Positions 47,013-55,404 of a DNA stretch of 64,000 nucleotides are shown here, one piece after another. The notes under the pieces are model-generated. The model had not been told where the DNA came from and searched no databases. It saw only the letters and a list, made by a program, of their open reading frames with translations. This stretch comes from Alistipes sp. (GTDB taxonomy: Bacteria > Bacteroidota > Bacteroidia > Bacteroidales > Rikenellaceae): assembly GCA_017403125.1 (NCBI GenBank), contig JAFQOR010000012.1:62001-126000 (forward strand), read 5' to 3'. The position numbers and the translations under genes are program-made. Positions within the stretch are counted from its first letter, which is position 1. Each line of letters opens with the position of its first letter.

Positions 47013-47774
47013 TTATGCATACTGGTTAAGTTCGTTGTCGATGTTACGCTCCTCGACAAGCGAGTCGTTAAGCGTAATCTGCAACGTTGCCTCGCCCGCT
47101 GTCGATACGTCGAACTTTACGACGTAGGTGGTGCGCGGTTTGAGGTTCTCGATACGCTCGGTGGGCAGTGTAACAACTTTACCCTCGGCACCCGACTCAT
47201 TGGGCTGCTTGGTTGCCGTAGCCAAAATCTCTATTGACGTAGGAGCAACAAAGAGGTAGTCGCTCTGCTCGGTTACGTCGTACTCGTTGCCAAGCTCGGT
47301 TTTGAGCGTAAACTCATAGCCACCTGCAAAGTAGGACTTGAAGGCCTCGGTCACCTCAACCTTGACAAGGCTGTTGGCGATAGTCGCCGTAACCTCGACA
47401 TCGGTATGTTGGCGCGATACTACCGTGAACTCCGCCTCACCCTCGAATGTTGCGCAGTCGTAGCCCTCGACATTTAGGTCACCCGCCTTGACCGACGCCT
47501 TGTAGCTGCCGTTATGCAGGTAGCTCTCCTGGAACTCCGCTACCGAGGCATACTCGGCATGGTAGTCCTGCGAAATACCGTCGATTGTGAGGCTGAACTC
47601 ATCAATCGCGGGCAGTGTGCAGCTAACCTCGGCACGCGTATCTTCAACCTCCGAAGTGACATTGCACGAGATTGAGACACTACCCTGCTGCTCGGCTGCA
47701 ACGGGCTCCTCTGCCTTGTTGCACGCAACCAAGGCTACAAGAGCCAAAGAGATAGTTGTAAAAACTCTTTTCAT
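47013..47774 (-). CDS. Short DUF4493-domain lipoprotein
   Basis: 253 residues. Lipobox LVAC (Cys ~18). A single DUF4493-like unit: GSVSISCNVTSEVEDTRAEV, LPAIDEFSLTIDGISQDY, NGSYKASVKAG, ATFEGEAEFTVVSRQHTDVEV and IANSLVKVEVTEAFKSYFAGG. Much shorter than the two following DUF4493 proteins and lacking a second module. Likely a surface-exposed lipoprotein of the same structure. Confidence 0.78.
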   Translation of the reverse strand: MKRVFTTISLALVALVACNKAEEPVAAEQQGSVSISCNVTSEVEDTRAEVSCTLPAIDEFSLTIDGISQDYHAEYASVAEFQESYLHNGSYKASVKAGDLNVEGYDCATFEGEAEFTVVSRQHTDVEVTATIANSLVKVEVTEAFKSYFAGGYEFTLKTELGNEYDVTEQSDYLFVAPTSIEILATATKQPNESGAEGKVVTLPTERIENLKPRTTYVVKFDVSTAGEATLQITLNDSLVEERNIDNELNQYA

Positions 47775-47842
47775 CGTTAATTACTTTAAGTTATTCTATT
47801 TTGTTTTCGTTTTCGTCGTATTTTCCTTGCGAAGAGCGTACG

Positions 47843-49606
47843 CTACTGTGCTATCTGCACCTTGATATTGTCCAGATAGAGCCAATAGTTACCGTTGCCG
47901 GCGATTGAGCTACCGCGCGTTGTGCCAGCCTGCCACGACAGACGTGTTGCGTTGGTACAGCCGCTGAACGATACGGTGCGCGTATTGTAGATGTTGCTGT
48001 AACTACCATCCGTACCATCGATAGTCTCTGCCGAGATTACCGTGTTCTCGATATTGCTCGACGGTGCAATGGCTCCCGAAGCGGTGGTGTGGCCAAAGCT
48101 CAAAGTGGTGCTACCGTTACCTACACCATACTCCTTCTTTGCAGCACTGTAACTAAACGATACGCTAACCTTAACGCTCGCTCCGCTCTTTAACTTTGTC
48201 ATGGGCGCCGTATCTACACGACCCTTATAGTAGGCAGATGCGCCAAGTCCACCCTCGAAACGGCAGCATATGCGTACCGACTGACCTGCCGAGCCACCAA
48301 TACGTCCACCCGACCATCCGGCGAGTATCGACGTATAGGAATCGAGCAAATTCGATGAGTTGTAGGTATCGGAGTTAAAACCCGTATTTGGATTATCATG
48401 ACCATCGTCAAACGAGGGTATCTGCGAGAAATCTTGCTCGTAGAGATAGGGCAGAACCATGGGCGTGATATTCTGCTCGCAATAGGGCTGGACATTACCC
48501 ATGTTTATCGGGCACTCGACAACAGCATGCGGAGTGTCGAATACGGCTCTGAACACCTTGTTCTGATAGCTACTCAAATCGATATCGCCCTCGAAGTCGA
48601 TAGTATAGCGATTCTCGGCATTGCGGTTAAACACCCTTAACACCTCGTTGTTGTGGTCGTAGAGTGTAAACGTATCGAAATCCTCGCCGAGGTTGTTCTG
48701 ACCGACAGAGAAGTGCATAGCCGTATATTTGTAGAGGTCCGGCGTGGTCATATTGATAGGCGTAACATGTCCGGGCTTCATATCGCGGCTAATGTAGCTT
48801 ACGCGCTCAACCGAACGCTGACCCTCCGAACGCACCGTATAGCTTACATCACCCTCGACCATGCCGGGAAGCACAAAGACCCAGATAGAGTCGCCCTCGT
48901 TGAAGCCCTTGCTATTCTCAACGGTTATGACATTCGATAGATTGGTATAGGTAGGCTCTGCATCGGGGTTAGCCACATCGAACGTAATATCGCCAACCAC
49001 AGGCGTGGGGAACGTAAGTTCGAGCTTTGTGAATGTCGAGCCAAAGGCGTTACCACCCTCGGGAATGGTAATATTCAGGGCGTGCATCTTGTGGTGCAGA
49101 CTAACCTCGAACTCTACATCCTTGTTTGCCGTTATGCTGCCGCTCTCTACGGGCGAAGCCACCATAACATCGTATTTGCCATCATACTCACCCGACTGCA
49201 ACGAGGGCAACGTATAGCTCACCTCGGTGCCATTGACGCTCTGTGGCACAGGCGTACACATCAGGTAGGTATATGCTTCGTCGCCAAGCTCGGGAATATG
49301 ACCCGAGAAGTAGGCCTTGGTGTACTCCGTCGTAAAACGCACCAACTGAAAAGGCTCATTCTCGAAGAGGTAGCTACCCGTGTTATCGTAGCCCCACATG
49401 GCAATCACATCGCCAATCTGCCAATTTATCGAGGCGCCATCGTCGGCAAGCGTCGTACGACTCACAGCGTCGGTCGAAAGCATAAAACACGCCTCCACAT
49501 CCGTCTGTGGCAACGTCACAGGGGCATCGTCCTGCACAGAGGTCGAGCAACCTACAAGGAGTGTCATCGCTGCCGAGAGGCAAAGTATTGAATTAAAAAG
49601 TTTCAT
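47843..49606 (-). CDS. Fimbrillin-like surface lipoprotein
   Basis: 587 residues from the ATG at 49606 (upstream in-frame codons are TTG). Lipobox LVGC (Cys ~20). The N-terminal half (~35-300) resembles fimbrillin/Mfa-like proteins: SRTTLADDGASINWQIGDVIAMWGYD, TYLMCTPVPQSV, VSLHHKMHALNITIPEGG and DSIWVFVLPG. The C-terminal half (~380-587) looks like a jelly-roll binding module and ends WLYLDNIKVQIAQ, as PCMD-type domains do. First gene of the cluster. Confidence 0.65.
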   Translation of the reverse strand: MKLFNSILCLSAAMTLLVGCSTSVQDDAPVTLPQTDVEACFMLSTDAVSRTTLADDGASINWQIGDVIAMWGYDNTGSYLFENEPFQLVRFTTEYTKAYFSGHIPELGDEAYTYLMCTPVPQSVNGTEVSYTLPSLQSGEYDGKYDVMVASPVESGSITANKDVEFEVSLHHKMHALNITIPEGGNAFGSTFTKLELTFPTPVVGDITFDVANPDAEPTYTNLSNVITVENSKGFNEGDSIWVFVLPGMVEGDVSYTVRSEGQRSVERVSYISRDMKPGHVTPINMTTPDLYKYTAMHFSVGQNNLGEDFDTFTLYDHNNEVLRVFNRNAENRYTIDFEGDIDLSSYQNKVFRAVFDTPHAVVECPINMGNVQPYCEQNITPMVLPYLYEQDFSQIPSFDDGHDNPNTGFNSDTYNSSNLLDSYTSILAGWSGGRIGGSAGQSVRICCRFEGGLGASAYYKGRVDTAPMTKLKSGASVKVSVSFSYSAAKKEYGVGNGSTTLSFGHTTASGAIAPSSNIENTVISAETIDGTDGSYSNIYNTRTVSFSGCTNATRLSWQAGTTRGSSIAGNGNYWLYLDNIKVQIAQ

Positions 49607-49648
49607 ATTCAACAAAATACTTCTTTAATATTTACTAAATTCTCGTGA

Positions 49649-49656
49649 CAAATATA
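49649..49656 (-). promoter_or_regulatory. Promoter -7 box (TATATTTG on minus) for the surface cluster
   Basis: Exact TAnnTTTG match 43 bp before the start at 49606. The only clear box found upstream of the seven-gene cluster. Confidence 0.65.
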
Positions 49657-49741
49657 GGACATTAAATCTCGTTCGAAAAATAAATTCAACGAAACAAACA
49701 TTTTTACCCATATATATACGTTCGCGCGCACGAATGCGACA

Positions 49742-49787
49742 ACAAAAAAAATGGTGGCATGCCCCAAAAGTCACACCGCCATTTTAG
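49742..49787 (-). terminator. Terminator of the MazG-like gene
   Basis: Stem aaaatggtgg / ccgccatttt (one G-T pair); on the minus strand it runs into a T-tract. About 115 bp beyond the stop at 49900. Confidence 0.6.
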
Positions 49788-49899
49788 GAATATAGTCAAA
49801 CGATTTACCACATTGCAGCCGCTGTTATCTTCGTACGACATGCCGCCATAGCGACACATCGCAACATATTTATTCGGCTACAAACCGCAGCCTCGACCT

Positions 49900-50301
49900 C
49901 TACTTTGCGCACTTTGCTGCACGCACCTTGTCGATACATGCACGAATTTTGGGCGCCGGGTCCTCCCAACCTTCGGGCTTGATAACCTTGCCATCTTTGG
50001 GGTTGTAGTGGGGCTTGCCATCTGGCCACAGTTTTGCCATATTTGCTTGTTGCACAATATCAAAGAGCTCGTCGGCCTCCAAGCCCATCTCAACCATTGT
50101 GCCCAACGCAAAGTACATAAGGTCAATCATTGCATCTGCCTGCTCGTAGATATCTTCGGCCACGAGGAACTCGGCGACCTCCTCCTGCATCCACTTGGCA
50201 CGCGACAACGCACGCTTCTTATCAATCATCTTGGGCTCCGTAGCCACGGGGTGTCCGAACTTCTCATGAAATTCGCGCACATCGTTCCACTCTTTCTTCA
50301 T
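49900..50301 (-). CDS. MazG-like nucleotide pyrophosphohydrolase
   Basis: 133 residues of the all-alpha NTP pyrophosphohydrolase fold. Acidic metal-binding motifs are EEVAEF on the first helix (~41-46) and EQADAMIDL on the second (~53-61). The C-terminal ~40 residues (KLWPDGKPHYNPKDGKVIKPEGWEDP) match the MazG-like/PRA-PH-type subgroup common in Bacteroidetes. Likely house-cleans non-canonical nucleotides, or acts on a related phosphate; substrate not determinable. Confidence 0.8.
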   Translation of the reverse strand: MKKEWNDVREFHEKFGHPVATEPKMIDKKRALSRAKWMQEEVAEFLVAEDIYEQADAMIDLMYFALGTMVEMGLEADELFDIVQQANMAKLWPDGKPHYNPKDGKVIKPEGWEDPAPKIRACIDKVRAAKCAK

Positions 50302-50359
50302 AGCTATCTTAATAATTTAGTTATTTCCAAATACACTTATACTCCTTGATTCGAACACG

Positions 50360-50367
50360 CAAATATA
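50360..50367 (-). promoter_or_regulatory. Promoter -7 box (TATATTTG on minus) for the MazG-like gene
   Basis: Exact TAnnTTTG match 59 bp before the start at 50301. Confidence 0.6.
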
Positions 50368-50396
50368 GACATTTATTTTTGAAATCGAAAAAAAGA

Positions 50397-50436
50397 GTGT
50401 GGGGCACTCAACACGATTTGTTGAATAGCCCCACAC
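50397..50436 (-). terminator. Terminator of the duplicated-domain lipoprotein gene
   Basis: 9-bp stem gtgtggggc / gccccacac; an A-rich run on the plus side (50388-50394) gives T on the minus strand. About 90 bp beyond the stop at 50526. Confidence 0.7.
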
Positions 50437-50525
50437 GCCTCTACAATGGCGACCTACGAATTAGCTCGATAACCAATCATCTCTATCTTTATGCTAATTC
50501 GTCGGACATCGCGTGGCAAAATAGA

Positions 50526-51512
50526 CTACTTTTGCGCCAAGGCATAGTCGTAACACTCATGCGTTATGGTATAACGACGTATCATCGAGTTGTTGTCGAT
50601 GGGCACATCCTCCCACTGCGCTCTGTCGGCGGGTGAGGGGTAGGCATCAAGAGCATCTTCAACATTATAGAGCGCCTCGACCTTGCCATCCTCGCCATAG
50701 AAGGTCATACATATCGCGCTACATACCGTATCGATTGTCAGAAAATCAACCACATCCGACTCCTCGAAAACATCGTTTCGACCTCCGCCAATGTAGCGGT
50801 TCTCGCCAAACATATCACTCGAAAATGGCATGTAGCTTACCCCGACAATCATATCGGTGGTATTCACAAATTGGAAATAGGTATAGTAGTAGTCATCGCT
50901 CTCGCCACTCATATCATACTCGAAGTCGGTACCATAGGGCTGACCATTGGGGATATGCACAGCATCGTTCACATAGTTTTCGGCATAGACAATATCCTCG
51001 TTGTCGAACAGGTAGCGTCGCAGTAGCGAATTATCATCAATCGCTATCTCCTCCCACTGCGCCTTGTCGGCAGGCGACGGGCTGTCGGAAGGCGCCAAAT
51101 CTGCCCAATAAGTCACTCTCTTGCGGCTCTCGCCCTCGACCAAACTATACTTAACTACGATATTTCGGAATAGTCGCTCGTGCGCAGGAAACTCATTTGA
51201 GTCCACACTCGCAAAGACCCAACTCTCACCAGCCATCAATTCGCAACCACTGCCAATATCGCTATTCGGCTTTACGAACTCTACACCAAGAGATTTATCC
51301 GTTTCGTTCACAAACTGGAAGTAGGTGTAGAAATTACCCTCCTCCTCACCACTCATATCGTAGTCGAATACAGGGTCGGGGGTGGGGGCGGGCTTTGGGT
51401 CAGGCCCGGGCTCGGGCATTAGAATAGGCTCGCTATCTGATTTGCAAGCACACATCGCCACAAGCGCACAAATAGCCACCAAACCAATGTTTAATTTGCT
51501 AAATTTTCTCAT
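50526..51512 (-). CDS. Lipoprotein with two tandem homologous domains
   Basis: 328 residues from the ATG at 51512. Lipobox MCAC (Cys ~22), then a Pro-rich spacer (PEPGPDPKPAPTPDPVF). Two ~130-residue repeats follow: FDYDMSGEEEGNFYTYFQFVNETD ... SPADKAQWEEIAIDDNSLLRRY and FEYDMSGESDDYYYTYFQFVNTTD ... SPADRAQWEDVPIDNNSMIRRY. No named family recognised. Likely anchored at the cell surface, monocistronic, with its own promoter and terminator. Confidence 0.75.
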   Translation of the reverse strand: MRKFSKLNIGLVAICALVAMCACKSDSEPILMPEPGPDPKPAPTPDPVFDYDMSGEEEGNFYTYFQFVNETDKSLGVEFVKPNSDIGSGCELMAGESWVFASVDSNEFPAHERLFRNIVVKYSLVEGESRKRVTYWADLAPSDSPSPADKAQWEEIAIDDNSLLRRYLFDNEDIVYAENYVNDAVHIPNGQPYGTDFEYDMSGESDDYYYTYFQFVNTTDMIVGVSYMPFSSDMFGENRYIGGGRNDVFEESDVVDFLTIDTVCSAICMTFYGEDGKVEALYNVEDALDAYPSPADRAQWEDVPIDNNSMIRRYTITHECYDYALAQK

Positions 51513-51554
51513 AGTATATATAATTTTGGGGTCACAATCTTTCTCATCTTTTGC

Positions 51555-51562
51555 AAATATAG
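51555..51562 (-). promoter_or_regulatory. Promoter -7 box (TATATTTG on minus) for the duplicated-domain lipoprotein
   Basis: Exact TAnnTTTG match 43 bp before the start at 51512. Confidence 0.65.
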
Positions 51563-51629
51563 AAAAAAAAACAGAACGCCAAATATCAACCATAAAAAAT
51601 ATTTATTTTCCCATATTACTATTATTTCG

Positions 51630-51637
51630 TATCTTTG
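51630..51637 (+). promoter_or_regulatory. engB promoter -7 box (TATCTTTG)
   Basis: Exact TAnnTTTG match followed by CGC, 18 bp before the engB ATG at 51655. It excludes the far upstream in-frame starts. Confidence 0.7.
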
Positions 51638-51654
51638 CGCAAAACTTCAACGCT

Positions 51655-52254
51655 ATGGCAACTACCGTAAAAGCAAAGTTCAAGTGTAGTTCGGAGCGCA
51701 TATCGCAAGTACCGAAGGACACACTCAAAGATATAGCATTCATCGGACGAAGCAACGTGGGTAAATCGTCGTTAGTGAATATGCTGACAGGCATAAACGG
51801 CTTGGCAAAGGTGTCGGGAACACCCGGAAAGACACGCCTCATAAACCACTTCCTGATAAACGAGAGTTGGTATTTGGTCGATTTACCGGGCTATGGCTAC
51901 GCTCGCGTATCGAAATCGACACGTGGCGAGTTCTCGAAGCTCATAACCGACTACGTGCTAAAATGCGACAAGCTGCACTTCCTATTCGTATTGGTGGATT
52001 CGCGCCTCGAACCCCAGAAGATAGATCTCCGTTTCATAGAGATGTTAGGCGAGAATGGCATACCTTTTGGCATAATCTTTACCAAGGCCGATAAACTCTC
52101 GCAGGCACAGCTCAACCGCAATATTAAGAGCTACTCGCAGCGCCTTGCCGAGCAGTGGGAGGAGCTGCCACCAATCTTCATATCGTCGAGCGAGAAGCGC
52201 ACAGGGCGCGAGGAGATACTCGCTTTTATCGAGGAGTGTTTGACGGAATGTTGA
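51655..52254 (+). CDS. engB: Ribosome biogenesis GTPase EngB (YsxC/YihA)
   Basis: 199 residues from the ATG at 51655. G1 GRSNVGKSSL, G2/switch with SGTPGKTRLINHF, G3 DLPGYGYARV, G4 TKADKL and G5 SSSEKRTG are all in order. Essential for late 50S subunit assembly in other bacteria. The frame runs far upstream across the divergent lipoprotein, but family length and the promoter at 51630 set this start. Confidence 0.95.
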   Translation: MATTVKAKFKCSSERISQVPKDTLKDIAFIGRSNVGKSSLVNMLTGINGLAKVSGTPGKTRLINHFLINESWYLVDLPGYGYARVSKSTRGEFSKLITDYVLKCDKLHFLFVLVDSRLEPQKIDLRFIEMLGENGIPFGIIFTKADKLSQAQLNRNIKSYSQRLAEQWEELPPIFISSSEKRTGREEILAFIEECLTEC

Positions 52255-52297
52255 AAAAATAGAGCGCGATTTGGCTTGTTTTTTAGGAATAACTTTA

Positions 52298-52305
52298 TAA
52301 CTTTG
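52298..52305 (+). promoter_or_regulatory. prs promoter -7 box (TAACTTTG)
   Basis: Exact TAnnTTTG match with a TTG 19 bp upstream (52276-52278), giving a leader of about 85 nt before prs. Confidence 0.6.
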
Positions 52306-52396
52306 TAATGCTTTTTGGGGACTATGCAGCCCCGTTACGAGGCAAAGAGTTGAGTACAAATTATTTACACAAACATAATCAACCTACACTTAATTT

Positions 52397-53338
52397 ATGG
52401 CGATCCACAAAATCAAATTCTTCGCAGGTCGAGGCTCACGCTATCTCGCCGAGAAGATTGCCGCCGAGTATGGCATAGCACTTGGCGATTCGGATGTATT
52501 GCAGTTTAGCGACGGCGAGTTTCAGCCCTGCTTCCACGAGTCTATCCGTGGCTGCACCGTCTTTATCATCCAATCTACATTTCCACCTTCGGACAACCTC
52601 ATGGAGCTTCTGATGATGGCCGACGCTGCACGTCGTGCCTCGGCTCATCAGGTTATTGCCGTTATACCCTACTTCGGCTGGGCACGTCAAGACCGCAAGG
52701 ATCGTCCTCGTGTACCCATCACCGCACGCCTCGTTGCCAACATGCTAATCGCTGCCGGCGTTCAGCGCGTGATGACCATGGATTTGCACGCCGACCAGAT
52801 TCAGGGATTCTTCGACCTTCCGATGGATGCTCTCTACGCTTCGGGCATCTTCGTGCCCTATATCCAGAAGTTGGCTATTCCCGACCTCTCGATTGCCTCT
52901 CCCGACATGGGCGGTGCAAAGCGCGCCTCGTCGTATGCAAAGCATTTCCAGGCACCCATCATCATCTCGCATAAGGAGCGTGCCAAGGCCAATGTCGTTG
53001 GCTCGATGACAGCTATTGGCGAGGTTGAGGGTCGCAACGTAATCATCGTCGATGACATGATCGATACGGCAGGCACAATCTGCATGGCAGCCAACATGCT
53101 TATGGACCGCGGTGCAAAGAGTGTTCGCGCAGCCGTCACCCACCCCGTGCTTTCGGGCAAGGCATACGACCGCATCAACGAGAGTGCTATTCAGGAGGTT
53201 ATCACCACCGATACTATTCCGTTGAAGGAGGGTGAGGATTTGTCGAAATTTACGGTATTGAGCGTAGCTCCCATCTTTGCCGATGTCATCGAGCGCGTTC
53301 ACAACTACAAATCTATATCGTCGATATTCTATCGTTAG
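52397..53338 (+). CDS. prs: Ribose-phosphate pyrophosphokinase
   Basis: 313 residues making PRPP from ribose-5-phosphate and ATP for nucleotide, His and Trp synthesis. Flexible-loop and substrate motifs: FSDGEFQPCFHESIRG, YFGWARQDRKDRPR, MDLHADQIQGFFD, and the PRPP-binding NVIIVDDMIDTAGT. Length and motifs agree with class I Prs. Confidence 0.97.
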   Translation: MAIHKIKFFAGRGSRYLAEKIAAEYGIALGDSDVLQFSDGEFQPCFHESIRGCTVFIIQSTFPPSDNLMELLMMADAARRASAHQVIAVIPYFGWARQDRKDRPRVPITARLVANMLIAAGVQRVMTMDLHADQIQGFFDLPMDALYASGIFVPYIQKLAIPDLSIASPDMGGAKRASSYAKHFQAPIIISHKERAKANVVGSMTAIGEVEGRNVIIVDDMIDTAGTICMAANMLMDRGAKSVRAAVTHPVLSGKAYDRINESAIQEVITTDTIPLKEGEDLSKFTVLSVAPIFADVIERVHNYKSISSIFYR

Positions 53339-53361
53339 CATATCGCCAAGAACAAATCTAT

Positions 53362-53392
53362 CAAGGGGCTGACCACTGCGGTTAGCCCCTTG
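53362..53392 (+). terminator. prs terminator
   Basis: 13-bp stem caaggggctgacc / ggttagccccttg (one G-T pair) followed by tatttt, 23 bp after the stop. Confidence 0.8.
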
Positions 53393-53605
53393 TATTTTCA
53401 GGGGGGGGGTATGCAATTTAGGTAATTTAGAAAAGTTAGCAAGTGAGTAGCTAATCACAACTCTCTAATCTCTCCAACCACCCCATCCCATCCGACAGCC
53501 CCGCCACGCCTCAAAACCTCCGCGCTTTGCAGAGGCAGAATATGCCATACACAAGCTATTGCCTAAAAATAATCGGCACTATGGCACACCTTTCGTTTTT
53601 TTTAC

Positions 53606-53613
53606 TAACTTTG
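53606..53613 (+). promoter_or_regulatory. Promoter -7 box (TAACTTTG) for the CaCA antiporter
   Basis: Exact TAnnTTTG match after a T-tract and AC, 30 bp before the ATG at 53644; it supports that start over the ATG at 53527. Confidence 0.65.
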
Positions 53614-53643
53614 CGCGATTATTTTTTTATAAATAAAAAAGCT

Positions 53644-54591
53644 ATGGAGTATTTGATTCTTGTTGCCGGTCTTGTATTGATTATCGTGGGCGCCATGATT
53701 CTCACCGACGGCTCGGTAGCGCTGGCAGAGAGACTGCACGTGCCGGAGTTTATTGTCGGTCTGACAGTCGTTGCCATAGGAACATCTATGCCGGAGCTTA
53801 CGGTCAGCCTCTTCTCGGCAATCGATGGCAAGGGCGACATGGCAATAGGCAATGTCGTGGGCTCAAACATATTCAATATTTTTGCCACACTCGGCATCTG
53901 CGCCATAGTTGCACCGATAATCTTCACCAAGACAAACATCCGTCGCGATATACCCATATGCATCGCCGCCACACTGGCTTTGTTGGTCGTTACGCTTATC
54001 GACAACAACATCACACGTTTGGAGGGTATCATCCTGCTCGTTGGCTACATCGCAATGATTTACCTTACGATACGTGCCGACCGCAAGAGTATGGCAACAG
54101 CCCCCACGCCCAACACCGAGGAGCAGAGCCAGAGCAAGGCCTCGATGTCGGCGCTGCGCATCGGACTATATATCGTAGCGGGTCTTGGAGGTTTGATTTA
54201 TGGTGGTCAGCTGTGTGTCGATTCTGCAACCGAAATCGCACGCTCGCTCGGCGTTTCCGAGGCTACGATTGCCATAACATTGGTGGCGGGTGGCACATCG
54301 CTTCCGGAGCTCGCATCGTGCCTCGCCTCGATATTGAAGGGTAAGACGTCGTTGGCGTTGGGTAACGTCCTCGGCTCGAACATCGCCAACATACTGCTAA
54401 TCCTTGGCTCCTGCTCGTCGGTAACACCTCTTACGATGGGCAACATCAAGATGTTCGATATCTATGTCACTATGGCGGGTGTGGCAATACTTATGTTGAG
54501 CGCACTCTTCATAGGCCGAGATAAGCTGACCCGTTTGGAGGGAATTTTGTTCCTCGCCATATATGTTGCCTACGTCTTTACGTTAATGTAA
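53644..54591 (+). CDS. CaCA-family sodium/calcium antiporter (YrbG-like)
   Basis: 315 residues, about ten membrane helices in two inverted halves. The alpha-repeat motifs are duplicated as expected: GTSMPELTVSLFSA ... GNVVGSNIFNIFATLG in the first half and GGTSLPELASCLAS ... GNVLGSNIANILLILG in the second. The acidic Glu of each PEL segment is the ion ligand. Starts after a promoter box; the next gene begins 28 bp downstream. Confidence 0.92.
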   Translation: MEYLILVAGLVLIIVGAMILTDGSVALAERLHVPEFIVGLTVVAIGTSMPELTVSLFSAIDGKGDMAIGNVVGSNIFNIFATLGICAIVAPIIFTKTNIRRDIPICIAATLALLVVTLIDNNITRLEGIILLVGYIAMIYLTIRADRKSMATAPTPNTEEQSQSKASMSALRIGLYIVAGLGGLIYGGQLCVDSATEIARSLGVSEATIAITLVAGGTSLPELASCLASILKGKTSLALGNVLGSNIANILLILGSCSSVTPLTMGNIKMFDIYVTMAGVAILMLSALFIGRDKLTRLEGILFLAIYVAYVFTLM

Positions 54592-54619
54592 TTGAAGATA
54601 ACTAAAACTTTATAAAGAG

Positions 54620-55369
54620 ATGTTTGAGATTCTTACAAACAGTGTTCCCGAAGCCACAAACGGCTTCATGTCAAGTTTTTCGTCTGCCGGTTCGTTGATA
54701 CTGATGATTATCATCGGTATTGCGGGATTCGTCGTACAGTCGCGTCTGCAAAGCGTCTTTCAGAAGTACTCGAAGGTGACATCGCCCGGCGGCATGACCG
54801 GCGCCGAGCTTGCCGAGAAGATGCTACACGACCACGGCATCTACAACGTCAAGGTTACGCACGTCAAGGGTCACCTCACCGACCACTTCAACCCCGTAAC
54901 CATGACCGTAAACCTCAGCGACAGCGTCTATTCATCGCGCTCGATTGCTGCAGCTGCCGTAGCCTGCCACGAGTGTGGCCACGCCGTGCAGCACGCTACG
55001 GGCTATGGACCCATCAAGCTCCGCTCGCGCCTTGTGCCCATCGTGAGCTTCTCGTCGCAGATTGCTACATGGGTGCTGCTCGCCGGCATAGTGATGATGG
55101 CAGCAACACAGAGCACCACGCTCTGCTGGATAGGTATCGGTCTTATCACCATATCGGCGATATTCTCTATCGTTACACTCCCCGTGGAGTACAACGCTTC
55201 GGAGCGCGCCTTGGCATGGCTCGAAAACAGCGGCACGCTCGATAGCCGAGAGATGGAGGGCGCACGTACCTCATTGCGCTGGGCTGCACGCACCTACCTT
55301 GTGGCGGCATTGAGTGCTATTGCCACCATACTCTACTACGTAACACTCATCATGGCGCGCCGCGACTAA
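54620..55369 (+). CDS. Membrane zinc metallopeptidase (YugP-like)
   Basis: 249 residues. Membrane segment near ~22-40, then RLQSVFQKYSKVTSPGGMTGAELAEKML, and the zinc motif HECGH in VACHECGHAVQHATGYGPIKLR at ~115-120. Two hydrophobic helices follow (~150-200) and another near the C terminus. LPVEYNASERALAWLE is characteristic of the PF04298 family. Substrate unknown. Confidence 0.88.
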   Translation: MFEILTNSVPEATNGFMSSFSSAGSLILMIIIGIAGFVVQSRLQSVFQKYSKVTSPGGMTGAELAEKMLHDHGIYNVKVTHVKGHLTDHFNPVTMTVNLSDSVYSSRSIAAAAVACHECGHAVQHATGYGPIKLRSRLVPIVSFSSQIATWVLLAGIVMMAATQSTTLCWIGIGLITISAIFSIVTLPVEYNASERALAWLENSGTLDSREMEGARTSLRWAARTYLVAALSAIATILYYVTLIMARRD

Positions 55370-55404
55370 CGGCACGCCATGCAATAGACTAACGACCCGA
55401 CACG

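Larger units (their letters stand above)
53339..53643. other. Intergenic region between prs and the CaCA antiporter gene
   Basis: 305 bp. It contains the prs terminator, a run of nine G (53401-53409) and the antiporter promoter box. An open frame from 53527 is only the upstream extension of the antiporter gene. Nothing else recognised. Confidence 0.6.

Noticed and set aside
39724..49606. Polysaccharide utilisation locus
   Set aside because: No SusC/SusD pair, glycoside hydrolase or sensor-regulator is present; the lipoproteins and barrels alone do not make one.
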